Source: Chryseobacterium elymi (GTDB taxonomy: Bacteria > Bacteroidota > Bacteroidia > Flavobacteriales > Weeksellaceae). From it: DNA of 62,507 nt. Shown here piece after piece: positions 50,870 to 59,864 of this stretch. Location of the stretch: contig NZ_QNUH01000021.1 of assembly GCF_003385495.1 (NCBI RefSeq), positions 1 to 62,507 on the forward strand. The letters run 5' to 3'. Under the pieces are notes generated by a model that made no database searches, had not been told where the DNA came from, and saw nothing but the letters and a program-made list of their open reading frames with translations. The position numbers were made by a program, and so were the translations under genes. The stretch's first letter is position 1; every line of letters begins with the position of its first letter.

Positions 50870-53722
50870 TTAAAAATTGAAATTAACACCAAGCTGACCT
50901 CTTATTCCGGAATAGGAGAGGTTCTCAACTCTGGATTTTTCTCCCATATAATACCGGTTGGGCTCGTTGAAAATATTATTCAGTTCTGCAAACAGTCTGA
51001 TATTTTTATTAATGCTGTACGACGTAGAAGCATCTACCGTAAAGTTTTTATCAAAATGCTGATAATGATCGGGACCGGCAGCTGTTCTTATTTCGCTGAC
51101 GTAATCTCCCTTATAATTTCCGGCCAAACGGAGCATGAGCTTACTGGTTTCGAAAAATAATATGGTATTAAAAATATGCTTGGCCTGATTGGGAATGGTC
51201 GTTTTCATGGTTCCGGTCTGTTTTCCGTTTTCATAAACTGGCATTTTCATTTCGGAATTGATATAGGTGTAATTTCCTTCAAAACCAAGATGTTTCAGAA
51301 ATCCGGGAAGCCTTTCAAATCGTTTGGAGATTCCGATTTCGAAGCCGTAGAGTTTAGCCCCTTCTAAATTTTTAGGAGTGGTAAAGGTGTATGGAAGTTC
51401 ATTGATATTAACGATAGACTGGTCTTTGTAGATAAGATCGGTAATGTCCTTATAAAAAGCTCCGGCGGTGACAAGGTCCAGTTTTCCGAAATAGTTTTCA
51501 AACATCAGATCGAAATTATTGGAAAAAGTGGGGTTCAGCTGGGTATTTCCCTGGACAACAGTATTGGACAGATCATTGACAATAGTTCCCGGGTTGAGGT
51601 CATTAAAATCAGGTCTGGCAAAAGATCTGGTGTATGCAGCTCTCAGTATTCTGTCTTTGGTCAATTTCCATTTCATATTGATCATAGGCAGAAATAGGTT
51701 GTACTTTTTCCCATCTTTAATATCTTCTGCTACAGTTCCGGACTTATCGGAAACTACTTTCTTGCCGTAGAAGGAAATATCATTATATTCATTTCTTACA
51801 CCGCCCACCAGCTGAAAGTTCTCATTGACCCGCCATGTGCCCATTACATAGGTGGCCCACACATTTTCTGTTCCTCTGTAGGAGCTGGTCATGTTGGAAT
51901 TGCTGTTCTTTCCGCTTACCTGCTGCAATCCCAGAATATTTTGGGTGTCGGCATTATAAAATTGGTCGATCTGTCCGTTAGTGATCTGGTTGATCATGAC
52001 TGACTGATAAGGATTGCCGATAGGATTCATAAAACCTCCTTTAAATGGAAAAGGTGTCTGTTCAAACTGGCTCATATAGCTTAACGGAGATCCCGGAATA
52101 CCCAGTGCTGATTTCGGCATCCAAACCAATACCGCAGCATCAACTACTTTTTCTTTATTATTGAATTTTGTTCCGAATTGAAGTTTAAAATGCTCCGAAA
52201 CGGTATATTTCAGATCCACCTGACCCCGAAGATCGGTTTCGCTGTTGCGGTTCTGGCTGAGGATCACCTGATTCAGTTTTAGCTGGTTGGCAGAAACCGG
52301 GCTCTGATTATGAGGTAAGGTAAAGTCTGCCGGATCACCCGTTCCGCCTGGAGCATCCATGGCAAAGTATTTTCTGCCATCAGAAGCCAGGTTTCCATAG
52401 GTCATAGGCTGCACAAAATTGATGATCGGGTAGCCTCTGTCATGGTCGTCTAAATTTTCCGGAGAATTAAATTTAAAACTTGATCTGGCTTTAGACAAAG
52501 ACCAGTCTATTTCTAAACGCTGGCCAACCTGATGGTTCCCACCCACCTGCATGGAATATAAATCGGTAAGATAATCGGCATGTCTTGCCTGAAGAGTTAC
52601 ATTCTTAGAGTCAAAATTAAAATAGGTTTCCCGGACAGACTGTCCATCTTTGTATTGACTGTAGAGTCCTTTGAAGTACAATTTATTTTTACTGTTGATG
52701 TCATAGTCCATTGCGTAATTGAACCCTAAAGTTCTTCTGTCTGCCAGATAATCACGAAGCTGTAACTGATTGATGGAATAGGATGCTGTCTGATCTGCTA
52801 AACCATAATTGAAAATATTCCGCATTTGGTCTATGGCACTTGACCGTTGCCATATCACAGCAGAGGAAATGAATTTCAGCTTTTCCGTAATTTTATTTCC
52901 ATAAACGATGGAAGAGTTAAACGTTGGAGATTTGGACATATTTACATATCCGGTAGCAGTACTTATGGCCAGTGTTTCTTTGTTGGGGGATGTTTTTGTA
53001 ATGAAATCCACATTTCCGCCGATAGCGTCGCCATCAAGATCAGGAGTCAGTGCTTTGGATAAACGTACACTTTGTATAAGCTCAGAAGGGAAGATATCCA
53101 TCTGGACTCCTCTGTTGGCATTGTCACCACTTGCGCTCGGCATTCTGCTGCCATTCAATGTGGAAGAAGTCCATTGAACCGGAGTACCTCTCACGGCAAC
53201 AAAACGTCCTTCTCCCATATCCCTTTCGATGGAGACTCCCTGCATACGCTGTACCGCATCTGCAGCATTACGGTCCGGCAATTTCCCGATAGCATCTGCA
53301 CTCAGAACTTCCGTAATGGTGTTAGAGTTTTTCTTCATGGTAATAGCCCGGGCCTGTGACGCTTTATAAGCGCTGGTGACCACTACTTCCTGAATGGCAT
53401 TCTCTTTCCCTTTTTTTTCGCCCAGGCTGATCAAGCCAAGATCAACCGCCTTCTTATCAGCGACTATAAAAGGTAAATATATACTTTCGTAGCCTGTATA
53501 TTCAATAACCAGTCTGTAATTTCCGTCAGGAATATTGCTTAATACAAAAGACCCGTCCGTATTCGACGTTATTTTTTCTGCTTTATTTTCTATATAGATT
53601 AAAGCATTAGGCAGGTTTCCCTGCTGATCAGTCACAATGCCATGGACTGTGGTTTGGGCCATCGCAAGGCCCCCGAGAAAAAAGCCAGCTGCAGTGGTTA
53701 AAAAAAATCTTCTTCGTAACAT
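50870..53722 (-). CDS. TonB-dependent outer-membrane receptor
   Basis: 950 residues from ATG 53722, which gives MLRRRFFLTTAAGFFLGGLA with cleavage near AMAQ; the longer frame starts with TTG. An N-terminal carboxypeptidase-regulatory domain (TTVHGIVTDQQGNLPNALIY) is followed by the plug (QEVVVTSAYKASQARAITMK, LPDRNAADAVQRMQGVSIER) and a barrel ending YSGIRGQLGVNFNF. It is not of SusC type and there is no SusD. The DRNAADAVQRMQGVSIERD block is typical of a large receptor family in proteobacteria and Bacteroidota. Pairing with the PI-PLC-like gene suggests uptake of a phosphoinositol or phosphate-ester product (inference). Confidence 0.92.
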   Translation of the reverse strand: MLRRRFFLTTAAGFFLGGLAMAQTTVHGIVTDQQGNLPNALIYIENKAEKITSNTDGSFVLSNIPDGNYRLVIEYTGYESIYLPFIVADKKAVDLGLISLGEKKGKENAIQEVVVTSAYKASQARAITMKKNSNTITEVLSADAIGKLPDRNAADAVQRMQGVSIERDMGEGRFVAVRGTPVQWTSSTLNGSRMPSASGDNANRGVQMDIFPSELIQSVRLSKALTPDLDGDAIGGNVDFITKTSPNKETLAISTATGYVNMSKSPTFNSSIVYGNKITEKLKFISSAVIWQRSSAIDQMRNIFNYGLADQTASYSINQLQLRDYLADRRTLGFNYAMDYDINSKNKLYFKGLYSQYKDGQSVRETYFNFDSKNVTLQARHADYLTDLYSMQVGGNHQVGQRLEIDWSLSKARSSFKFNSPENLDDHDRGYPIINFVQPMTYGNLASDGRKYFAMDAPGGTGDPADFTLPHNQSPVSANQLKLNQVILSQNRNSETDLRGQVDLKYTVSEHFKLQFGTKFNNKEKVVDAAVLVWMPKSALGIPGSPLSYMSQFEQTPFPFKGGFMNPIGNPYQSVMINQITNGQIDQFYNADTQNILGLQQVSGKNSNSNMTSSYRGTENVWATYVMGTWRVNENFQLVGGVRNEYNDISFYGKKVVSDKSGTVAEDIKDGKKYNLFLPMINMKWKLTKDRILRAAYTRSFARPDFNDLNPGTIVNDLSNTVVQGNTQLNPTFSNNFDLMFENYFGKLDLVTAGAFYKDITDLIYKDQSIVNINELPYTFTTPKNLEGAKLYGFEIGISKRFERLPGFLKHLGFEGNYTYINSEMKMPVYENGKQTGTMKTTIPNQAKHIFNTILFFETSKLMLRLAGNYKGDYVSEIRTAAGPDHYQHFDKNFTVDASTSYSINKNIRLFAELNNIFNEPNRYYMGEKSRVENLSYSGIRGQLGVNFNF

Positions 53723-53870
53723 TTTATAAATTTTGCACAAAGATGTTTTCCCTGAGAAAGAATTCAGTTCATTTAAATTTTAACAGACTTGTTTAGATTT
53801 GAATATTATTTAATGTGTTGATTTTTAGTTATTTGTATTTGTTAAATAATTGTAATATAGCATTAGACTG

Positions 53871-54926
53871 TTATAAAACATGATCTGTTGGCAGGCAGTT
53901 GAACTCTTTTTTGAAATATTTGTAAAAGGTAGATTTGGACTTAAATCCGCATTGGTAGGCTAGGTCTGTAACATTGGAATCAGGCTCTTCTTCCTGCATA
54001 CGTTTGAACTGTAAAACACGGTTACGGTTGGTATATTCATGAAAGTTGGAAGAAAGATATTGGCTGAACGTAATGGTAAGATCGGTTCTGGAAATAGATA
54101 AATACTGTGAAAGCTGCTCCAGGGTAAAGTCTTCATCCAGATAGATAATGCTTTTGTCATAAAATTCCTCTATGGAAGATTTTACTTTCTCAAAATCTAT
54201 TTTAGAAAGATCTTTGTACTGGTATTTTTCCTTAAAAAGAGGCTCTTCAGGGACTATAAAGGTGTCTTTTTTCTGCTGTTCGTGGTACGTTAAAATATAA
54301 ACGTACAATATCCAGGCAAACTGGATTAAAAATGAAAGGTTATACATTTTTTGAAACAGAAGAATATCCAGCCCTAATTTGTAGCTTGACCAGAAAGCCA
54401 AAACACTCCCTAACACAAAAGTTAAAAACAGCCGGAATTTTTTTATAAAAGGATTTTCGATCTTTTTTTGATGCAGCGACAACAAAACAATACAGATGAA
54501 AAGACTTCCTGTCCAATAATGAATATAATAATTGGCAAAATACTTTGAGTATAAACCTATAATGAGATCTCCTTCTTTGTAACCGAATAACTTTGCTGAC
54601 AATCCAAAGGTATGGATGAGAACGATCAGCGAGAAAGGGTAGAGCAGGTATTTCAGTTTATCCCGGTGTTTGAAATTAATCAGATAAAAAGTAATGTACA
54701 GAAATATCAAACCCTTAAAAACTCTCAGGCTGCCCGGTATTTCATAAAGAACAGATTCATAGCCGAATCTTTGGATGATGAAATATTCATAGCCCATATC
54801 CACGAGTACGGTCACAATGTAGAGCAATAGCATATTGTGAAAAGACTTTCTGTTCTTGGCAAGACAGAGTAAGACAGCCAGCGTAATTACAGCCTGCAGG
54901 ATAACAACCATTAAAATGTACAACAT
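53871..54926 (-). CDS. Membrane-bound AraC-family regulator
   Basis: 351 residues from ATG 54926. A TTG at 54956 would extend the frame but would place the predicted -7 box inside the gene. The first ~225 residues hold about six or seven hydrophobic helices (MLYILMVVILQAVITLAVLL, LLYPFSLIVLIHTFGLSAK and others). The C-terminal ~110 form an AraC HTH (FTLEQLSQYLSISRTDLTIT, VTDLAYQCGFKSKSTFYKYF). Such 7TM-like/AraC fusions are common in Flavobacteriia. It lies 148 bases upstream of the TonB receptor gene on the same strand and could control it. Confidence 0.88.
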   Translation of the reverse strand: MLYILMVVILQAVITLAVLLCLAKNRKSFHNMLLLYIVTVLVDMGYEYFIIQRFGYESVLYEIPGSLRVFKGLIFLYITFYLINFKHRDKLKYLLYPFSLIVLIHTFGLSAKLFGYKEGDLIIGLYSKYFANYYIHYWTGSLFICIVLLSLHQKKIENPFIKKFRLFLTFVLGSVLAFWSSYKLGLDILLFQKMYNLSFLIQFAWILYVYILTYHEQQKKDTFIVPEEPLFKEKYQYKDLSKIDFEKVKSSIEEFYDKSIIYLDEDFTLEQLSQYLSISRTDLTITFSQYLSSNFHEYTNRNRVLQFKRMQEEEPDSNVTDLAYQCGFKSKSTFYKYFKKEFNCLPTDHVL

Positions 54927-54944
54927 AGCCAGTTTAAATCTGCC

Positions 54945-54952
54945 CAAAATTA
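54945..54952 (-). promoter_or_regulatory. -7 box for the membrane AraC gene
   Basis: On the minus strand TAATTTTG matches TAnnTTTG exactly, 18 nt before ATG 54926. It supports that start codon. Confidence 0.5.
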
Positions 54953-55101
54953 TCAATAAACAGGAAGGATGGTTTTAACGGATCATTAAATTTTTGGTAT
55001 TTTTATAAAAAGTTTTCAGGGACTCATGCTCATTTTCAAAAGTATAAATGTTCAATCAGTAAATATTTAGTTTAAATTAAAAGCAAACATAAACAGCAGG
55101 T

Positions 55102-56097
55102 ATGAAATTGAAATTAAGCATTCTGGATCAATCCCCAACCATTGAAGGAGGAAATTCATTACAGGCATTGAAGAACAGCATCGATCTGGCGCTTTTTGCT
55201 GATAAAGCAGGATTTCATAGTGTCATCTATTCCGAACATCACGGGGTGAAAGCATACGGAAGTTCAAGTCCTGAAATTCTGTCTGCCATCATATTAAGCA
55301 AAACCCAGCGCATCAAAGTAGGAACCGGAGGGATCATGATGAAAAATTATTCAGCCTACAAGATCGCAGAATGGGCCAAAATGCTGGAAAGTCTTTATCC
55401 GGAACGGTTTGTCCTGGGTTTGGGGAAAGCCCCAGGAGGATTAAAAGATGCCGTATCCGCATTGAATAACCACCGTCCCGTTGTTTTATCCAGTCAGGAA
55501 ACTAAACTTGAAGAGATCATACAATATATTAAAGAAGAAAAGGGAGTCTATGGAGAGCTTATTGCCCAGCCAAAAGGCCTTTTTCATCTGCCTGAAATCC
55601 TATGGCTTGGCTCCGGAATTCAATCTGCCAGGGAAGCGGCTCAACATGGCGTGGGGTACTCATATGCTGATTTTATGAGAAATGATCAGGGGACGAAAAG
55701 TACTGAAACTTATTTAAGCGAATTCGATAGAAACCAGTACAGTCCGGCTCCTTCGCTTCAGGTGGCTGTTGCGGTATCTGTAGCAGAAGATCTGAAATCA
55801 GCTCAACATAATGCTTACGGAATGGCTTATCAGTTTCTGCAGGCAAGGCATATACAGGCACCGGAAGCACTTCTTCCCTCGGAAAAAGTTGAACAGAGAA
55901 TATTGGGAAGTGAAGATGAAGAAGAATTTTTTAAAATCCTGGATCATATCATTACAGATACACCGGGAAATATTTCAGCGAGGCTCCGGGAAAAAGCGGA
56001 CGAGTATAGTACAGATGAATTAATCATTCTCTGTAATATGTTTAAAGAAACAGACCGTATAGATACCTATAAAAGCATTATATTGGCAAACGTATAA
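55102..56097 (+). CDS. Luciferase-like flavin-dependent monooxygenase
   Basis: 331 residues. Family blocks: MKLKLSILDQSPTIEGGNSL, FADKAGFHSVIYSEHH, SSPEILSAIILSKTQRIKVG and GGIMMKNYSAYKIAEWAKML, then FVLGLGKAPGG. These place it in the LLM class, close to the MsnO8/YtmO type. It would use reduced FMN to oxidise an unknown substrate. The next gene starts 13 nt downstream, so both are probably one transcript. Confidence 0.92.
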   Translation: MKLKLSILDQSPTIEGGNSLQALKNSIDLALFADKAGFHSVIYSEHHGVKAYGSSSPEILSAIILSKTQRIKVGTGGIMMKNYSAYKIAEWAKMLESLYPERFVLGLGKAPGGLKDAVSALNNHRPVVLSSQETKLEEIIQYIKEEKGVYGELIAQPKGLFHLPEILWLGSGIQSAREAAQHGVGYSYADFMRNDQGTKSTETYLSEFDRNQYSPAPSLQVAVAVSVAEDLKSAQHNAYGMAYQFLQARHIQAPEALLPSEKVEQRILGSEDEEEFFKILDHIITDTPGNISARLREKADEYSTDELIILCNMFKETDRIDTYKSIILANV

Positions 56098-56110
56098 TCA
56101 CATATCCCTC

Positions 56111-56473
56111 ATGAGCTATAATATCCAGTTATTCAGCATAAAAACAAAAGAAAAAGAGAAGGCCGCCGATGACGACAGCTTTTTTGACCGTGAAGAAAAT
56201 CTTGTTCCATTCACGGGAGAGCAGATAGCGGGATTGAAAGAACGCCTTTTAAAGTATAAATATGCATTGGTAAGAGAAGATGAAAAGGGAATTCATTTCA
56301 GCCATCCTGATGAAGATTTTGGAAACGCCTTACTTACCGATAAAGGCCTTTATTTCGATGCAAATTTGAGTGAAAGTTCCATTTTTGAAGTAGGAATGAC
56401 TGCATCTGAATTTACAGATACGGGTGAATTTGCAAAATATGACCCGCAGAATGAGGGCTGGGAAGAATTCTAA
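56111..56473 (+). CDS. Small acidic hypothetical protein
   Basis: 120 residues, cytoplasmic, rich in Asp and Glu (DDDSFFDREENLVPFTGEQI). The sequence includes LLKYKYALVREDEKGIHFSH and FEVGMTASEFTDTGEFAKYD. I do not assign a function. It lies 13 nt after the LLM gene, probably in the same operon, and is convergent to the 56481 gene with only 7 nt between stops. Confidence 0.7.
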   Translation: MSYNIQLFSIKTKEKEKAADDDSFFDREENLVPFTGEQIAGLKERLLKYKYALVREDEKGIHFSHPDEDFGNALLTDKGLYFDANLSESSIFEVGMTASEFTDTGEFAKYDPQNEGWEEF

Positions 56474-56480
56474 ATTTCAA

Positions 56481-57341
56481 CTATAATTTTCTAAAATTCT
56501 GCAGCGTTTCTGTGACTCCTTCAGGTTTTTCATTTTCAAAAATACCTGACTCTAAAACTCTTTCAAAGGTTTTCGCAGTTCCTGAAGCAATGATGTTAGG
56601 GAGATTTTCACTTTTCAACATTTCGGCAAGACCTTTCATTTCATCGATTCTCCTCACAATATGCTGTGGATAGGTAGGCGTTGTTTTCATGAGGTCCTGA
56701 TAGGTTCCCGGAAGGAATTCCTGAAGACTTTCGTTCAGCTCATCCAGGATTCCGAAATGGGCTGCTGCAGTCATGGTTTCAAAAAACAGGGCGTTCATTC
56801 CTTTATTCACCATAGAAAATAGAAGTTTGTATGCTGATGCTGCCTCTGTTTTTTCACCGGCATCTTTTATTTTAAAAACAGGAGCAAACAGATTGATAAA
56901 CAAATTTCTGTACATACCGCTCACCACCAACACAGCATGGTCAGGAATGTCTTTGGAAGCTCCCATTACTGCTCCATTCACAAAAGGAACATTTACAGAC
57001 GAAAACAGTTCTTCAATAGATAGAGCAATAGCGGGAGTATTGGAATTTAAATCGACATAGAGAGGACGGTTTGAGGTTGCTTTCAGACAGGAAATAATAC
57101 GTTCTGCCATTTTAAGGCTTCCTTGCGGGCTGGTAAGCGAAAGGATAACATCAGCCTGCTCAACAGTATCCTGAATAGAATGAGTATCAATAATTCCTAA
57201 TTCTTTTATATTCTGTAATGTTCTTTCCGACCTTCCTTCTCCTGCAGTGATAACTTTAAAGTTGTGGTTTATAAGTGCTTTTGCTATTTGGGTTCCCATA
57301 TCTCCAGGGAACAGAACGGCAATAATGGGTTGAGTTTTCAA
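56481..57341 (-). CDS. NAD(P)-binding 6-phosphogluconate dehydrogenase-like oxidoreductase
   Basis: 286 residues from a TTG at 57341, which gives MKTQPIIAVLFPGDMGTQIA, the Rossmann start. The open frame begins earlier at another TTG (57380). The first ATG lies inside the Rossmann motif and would destroy it. A nucleotide-binding half (GDMGTQIAKALINHNFKVIT, ADVILSLTSP, YVDLNSNTP) is followed by a helical half containing FVNGAVMGASK and AYKLLFSMVNKGMNALFFET, as in the DUF1932/6PGDH-like family. Substrate unknown. Confidence 0.85.
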   Translation of the reverse strand: MKTQPIIAVLFPGDMGTQIAKALINHNFKVITAGEGRSERTLQNIKELGIIDTHSIQDTVEQADVILSLTSPQGSLKMAERIISCLKATSNRPLYVDLNSNTPAIALSIEELFSSVNVPFVNGAVMGASKDIPDHAVLVVSGMYRNLFINLFAPVFKIKDAGEKTEAASAYKLLFSMVNKGMNALFFETMTAAAHFGILDELNESLQEFLPGTYQDLMKTTPTYPQHIVRRIDEMKGLAEMLKSENLPNIIASGTAKTFERVLESGIFENEKPEGVTETLQNFRKL

Positions 57342-57472
57342 TATAGATGATTTTTGAATGTTGAATATTCGAAGATACAAATCTCTTTAATTTTTTTCAG
57401 TTGTCACACACATTGTATCGATACGGTTTATTGATAAAACTGATTCATAAAGGAACTGTTCCGGATTTTGCT

Positions 57473-57480
57473 TAATTTTG
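57473..57480 (+). promoter_or_regulatory. -7 box for the Crp/Fnr-type gene
   Basis: TAATTTTG matches TAnnTTTG, 25 nt before ATG 57506. The -33 element is not clear. Confidence 0.45.
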
Positions 57481-57505
57481 ATTCTTGCTGAAGCACTTTA
57501 TTATT

Positions 57506-58087
57506 ATGAATAAGTCCTCAATTAATAACTATTTCCATTCCTTATTTGACATCAAAGAAGAAGTGGTTGGAAAAATCACAGAGACATTCAGTCACTTTGA
57601 ACTCAAAGCGAATGAAGTTTTGCTGAATAAAGATGAGATCAGTACCAAAACATTTTTCCTGGAAAAAGGATATGTCCGTTCTTTTATCCTTAATGAGGAC
57701 AATGAAGAGATTACCACTAATATTTATGCAGCGCCCTGTTTTGTCAACGACTTTCTGTCGTTTTTCAGACAGCAGCCCGCTAAAGAAACCTACCAAACCA
57801 TTACGGCATGTTCTTTTTGGGAAACAGGTTTGGAAAATGTACAGCACAACTTTCATAACATCCCGGAATTCAGAGAATTCAGCAGGCTTCTTTTCGTTCT
57901 CAATTATTACAGCATTCATGACAGGCTGATAGAAATGGCCAGCCAGAAAGCCTCTACACGATATTTTAACCTGATGAAAAAACATCCAGATATTTTCCAG
58001 TTTGTGCCTCTGAAGATTATTGCTTCTTACCTGGGAATTAAAGACAGTTCATTAAGCCGCATCAGAAGAGACATTCATAAAATGTAA
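57506..58087 (+). CDS. Crp/Fnr-family cyclic-nucleotide-binding-like regulator
   Basis: 193 residues from ATG 57506; an upstream TTG would add seven residues. The N-terminal cNMP-like jelly roll (FELKANEVLLNKDEISTKTF, FFLEKGYVRSFILNEDNEEI) is followed by the long dimer helix and a short C-terminal HTH (VPLKIIASYLGIKDSSLSRI). This is the short Bacteroidota type. No cysteine cluster of Fnr type is seen. It is divergent from the 57341 dehydrogenase gene, which may be its target. Confidence 0.9.
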   Translation: MNKSSINNYFHSLFDIKEEVVGKITETFSHFELKANEVLLNKDEISTKTFFLEKGYVRSFILNEDNEEITTNIYAAPCFVNDFLSFFRQQPAKETYQTITACSFWETGLENVQHNFHNIPEFREFSRLLFVLNYYSIHDRLIEMASQKASTRYFNLMKKHPDIFQFVPLKIIASYLGIKDSSLSRIRRDIHKM

Positions 58088-58094
58088 CCGTACA

Positions 58095-58129
58095 GGTTTT
58101 AGAGTTGGAGGGTTTTCGGGTTTTAGAGT
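58095..58129. repeat. Two copies of GGTTTTAGAGT
   Basis: GGTTTTAGAGT occurs at 58095-58105 and 58119-58129, with a related GGTTTTCGG between them. It belongs to the repeat-rich intergenic stretch that continues into the heptamer array at 58244. Confidence 0.6.
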
Positions 58130-58243
58130 ATATGAGTGTATTGAATTGCCGGTTGGTATCTGATGTCTTGCATCTTGACTTTATCATTTACTGTTCACTT
58201 GCAAAGCAAAATTAACGATTGACATTTTCTAATATTAATAAAA

Positions 58244-58313
58244 GTCTCAAGTCTCAAGTCTCAAGTCTCAGGTCTCAGGTCTGAAATCTGAAATCTGGCA
58301 TCTGAAATCTAAT
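58244..58313. repeat. Degenerate heptanucleotide tandem array
   Basis: Ten consecutive 7-base units: three GTCTCAA, two GTCTCAG, one GTCTGAA, then ATCTGAA, ATCTGGC, ATCTGAA and ATCTAAT. The units drift gradually from GTCTCAA to ATCTGAA. Isolated units of the same type (ATCTGAT, GTCTTGC, ATCTTGA) occur near 58159-58179. The array ends 62 nt before the panE-like start codon. No spacers, so not CRISPR. Confidence 0.9.
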
Positions 58314-58375
58314 TTCTTTTCATTTGTCAAGTGATATATTAGAATTTGGATCTCATCTTTGTTAAAAATAAATTT

Positions 58376-59311
58376 ATGAGCAAGAAACATATTGCAGTGC
58401 TTGGATTGGGTGGGGTAGGCGGATATTTTGGTTTTAAAATCAATCAGGAAAATGAATCCTCCAAAAAATATAAAGTCAGTTTTGTAGCCAGAGGAGAAAC
58501 CTATCAGAAGGTAAAAGAAAACGGACTGGTTCTTCTCTCGCCTGAGCATCCTGTAGATCATACCCACCCCGATGCTGTAGAGCAGAATATCAGTGACGTG
58601 AAAAATGCAGACTTAATATTGATCTGTGTAAAAGAATATGATCTCGAAAATATTTGCCAGCAGCTTAAAGAGGTAATCAGTAGCGAAACAGTACTGCTTC
58701 CCATGATGAATGGTGCGGATATTTATGAAAGAATTAGAAAAATAATTCCTGATAACGTTATTCTGCCGACCTGTCTGTATGTTGCTTCCCATATCAAAGA
58801 AAAAGGAATTGTAGAGCATAAAGGAAAAGCAGGGAAAATGATTGTAGGAAGAGATCCTGAACATGTTTCTGCCGATGTGGATTGGATCGTGGATGTGTTG
58901 AAGGAAAGTAAAATTGATTTTGATTTTAAAGATAATTCATTAACGGATATTTGGACGAAATATATTTTTATTGCCAGTTTCGGACTGGTGACAGCTAAAC
59001 ATAATTCTTCCATTGGAACAGTGTACACAGATGAAAATCAGAGAGCCGAAGCTTCTGAAATCATGAAAGAAATAAAAATGATCGCTGACAGAAAAAGAAT
59101 TGCCCTGGATAAAGATATTATTCAGAAAACATTTGAAAAAGCAGCTACATTTCCTTTCGAAACTCCGACATCTCTACAACTTGACGTCAACTCCGGAAAA
59201 GAAAATAATGAACTTGAATTATTAGGTGGTGCCGTTTTGAATTTCGGAAAAGAATTGAGTATTGAGACGCCTATCACACAGGAAATTTATAATGAAATAA
59301 AAGCCTTATAA
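58376..59311 (+). CDS. Ketopantoate reductase family (PanE/ApbA) protein
   Basis: 311 residues from ATG 58376, where the Rossmann start is immediate (MSKKHIAVLGLGGVGGYFGF); the longer frame begins with TTG. Family features: VSFVARGETYQKVKENGL, ADLILICVKEYDL, LLPMMNGADIYERIR and KYIFIASFGLVTAKHNSSIG, then the C-terminal helical domain with ETPTSLQLDVNSGKENNELE. It would reduce a 2-keto acid with NADPH; ketopantoate is the best-known substrate, but several paralogues act on others, so no symbol is given. Confidence 0.9.
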   Translation: MSKKHIAVLGLGGVGGYFGFKINQENESSKKYKVSFVARGETYQKVKENGLVLLSPEHPVDHTHPDAVEQNISDVKNADLILICVKEYDLENICQQLKEVISSETVLLPMMNGADIYERIRKIIPDNVILPTCLYVASHIKEKGIVEHKGKAGKMIVGRDPEHVSADVDWIVDVLKESKIDFDFKDNSLTDIWTKYIFIASFGLVTAKHNSSIGTVYTDENQRAEASEIMKEIKMIADRKRIALDKDIIQKTFEKAATFPFETPTSLQLDVNSGKENNELELLGGAVLNFGKELSIETPITQEIYNEIKAL

Positions 59312-59350
59312 GCTGAGATATTTTAGTTTCTAAAAACAAGTTATAAAATG

Positions 59351-59380
59351 AAAGCGGGTTTATTTCCCGCTTTTATATTG
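59351..59380. terminator. Terminator after the PanE-like gene
   Basis: AAAGCGGG (59351-59358) pairs perfectly with CCCGCTTT (59366-59373) across TTTATTT, followed by TATATT. It lies between convergent stops at 59311 and 59407. Confidence 0.8.
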
Positions 59381-59406
59381 GTTTCTAATTGATAAGTTCA
59401 CCCATC

Positions 59407-59754
59407 TTAAGAATGAAGGAATTTTTGCCGGCTGAATAATATATCATCAGTTTCACGGTGCTCAGGATCATCTATACAGCAATCTACCGGGCAGACCGTT
59501 TTACACTGCGGTTCTTCATGAAATCCCTTACATTCCGTACATTTTCCGGGGACAATATAATAAACATCGTCAGCGTAGGCTTGTTGATAAGCTCCTGCAT
59601 CCGCTTCAGTACCGTCCGGAAAGACCACTTTTCCGGAAAGTTTTGTTTTATCCTGCCATCTCCAGTCCATAGCACCTTCATAGATTGCTGCATTAGGACA
59701 TTCGGGTTCACAGGCTCCGCAGTTAATGCAGTCATCAGTTATTGTAATAGCCAT
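59407..59754 (-). CDS. Ferredoxin with two [4Fe-4S] clusters
   Basis: 115 residues. The first cluster motif is CINCGACEPECP and the second is CTECKGFHEEPQCKTVCP; the ~40-residue insert between them (MDWRWQDKTKLSGKVVFPDG) is usual in this ferredoxin group of Bacteroidota. It would carry electrons in the cytoplasm. It is downstream of the FMN reductase gene on the same strand, but the 110-base gap contains a hairpin, so its link to the sod operon may be partial. Confidence 0.93.
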   Translation of the reverse strand: MAITITDDCINCGACEPECPNAAIYEGAMDWRWQDKTKLSGKVVFPDGTEADAGAYQQAYADDVYYIVPGKCTECKGFHEEPQCKTVCPVDCCIDDPEHRETDDILFSRQKFLHS

Positions 59755-59764
59755 ATTATATTTT

Positions 59765-59819
59765 TTTGAAAAAGATTTAAAAGAAATTTCTCCTGACTTG
59801 TTATGGTCCGAGAAATCTC
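59765..59819 (-). terminator. Possible attenuating hairpin before the ferredoxin gene
   Basis: GAAATTTCTC (59783-59792) pairs with GAGAAATCTC (59810-59819) with one mismatch. On the minus strand it is followed by TTTTAAATCTTTTT and further T-rich sequence. It could reduce read-through from the sod operon into the ferredoxin gene. Confidence 0.5.
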
Positions 59820-59864
59820 CGTCTAAACATAACTTAAATGAAAAAACACTTGGTTGTAATTCTA

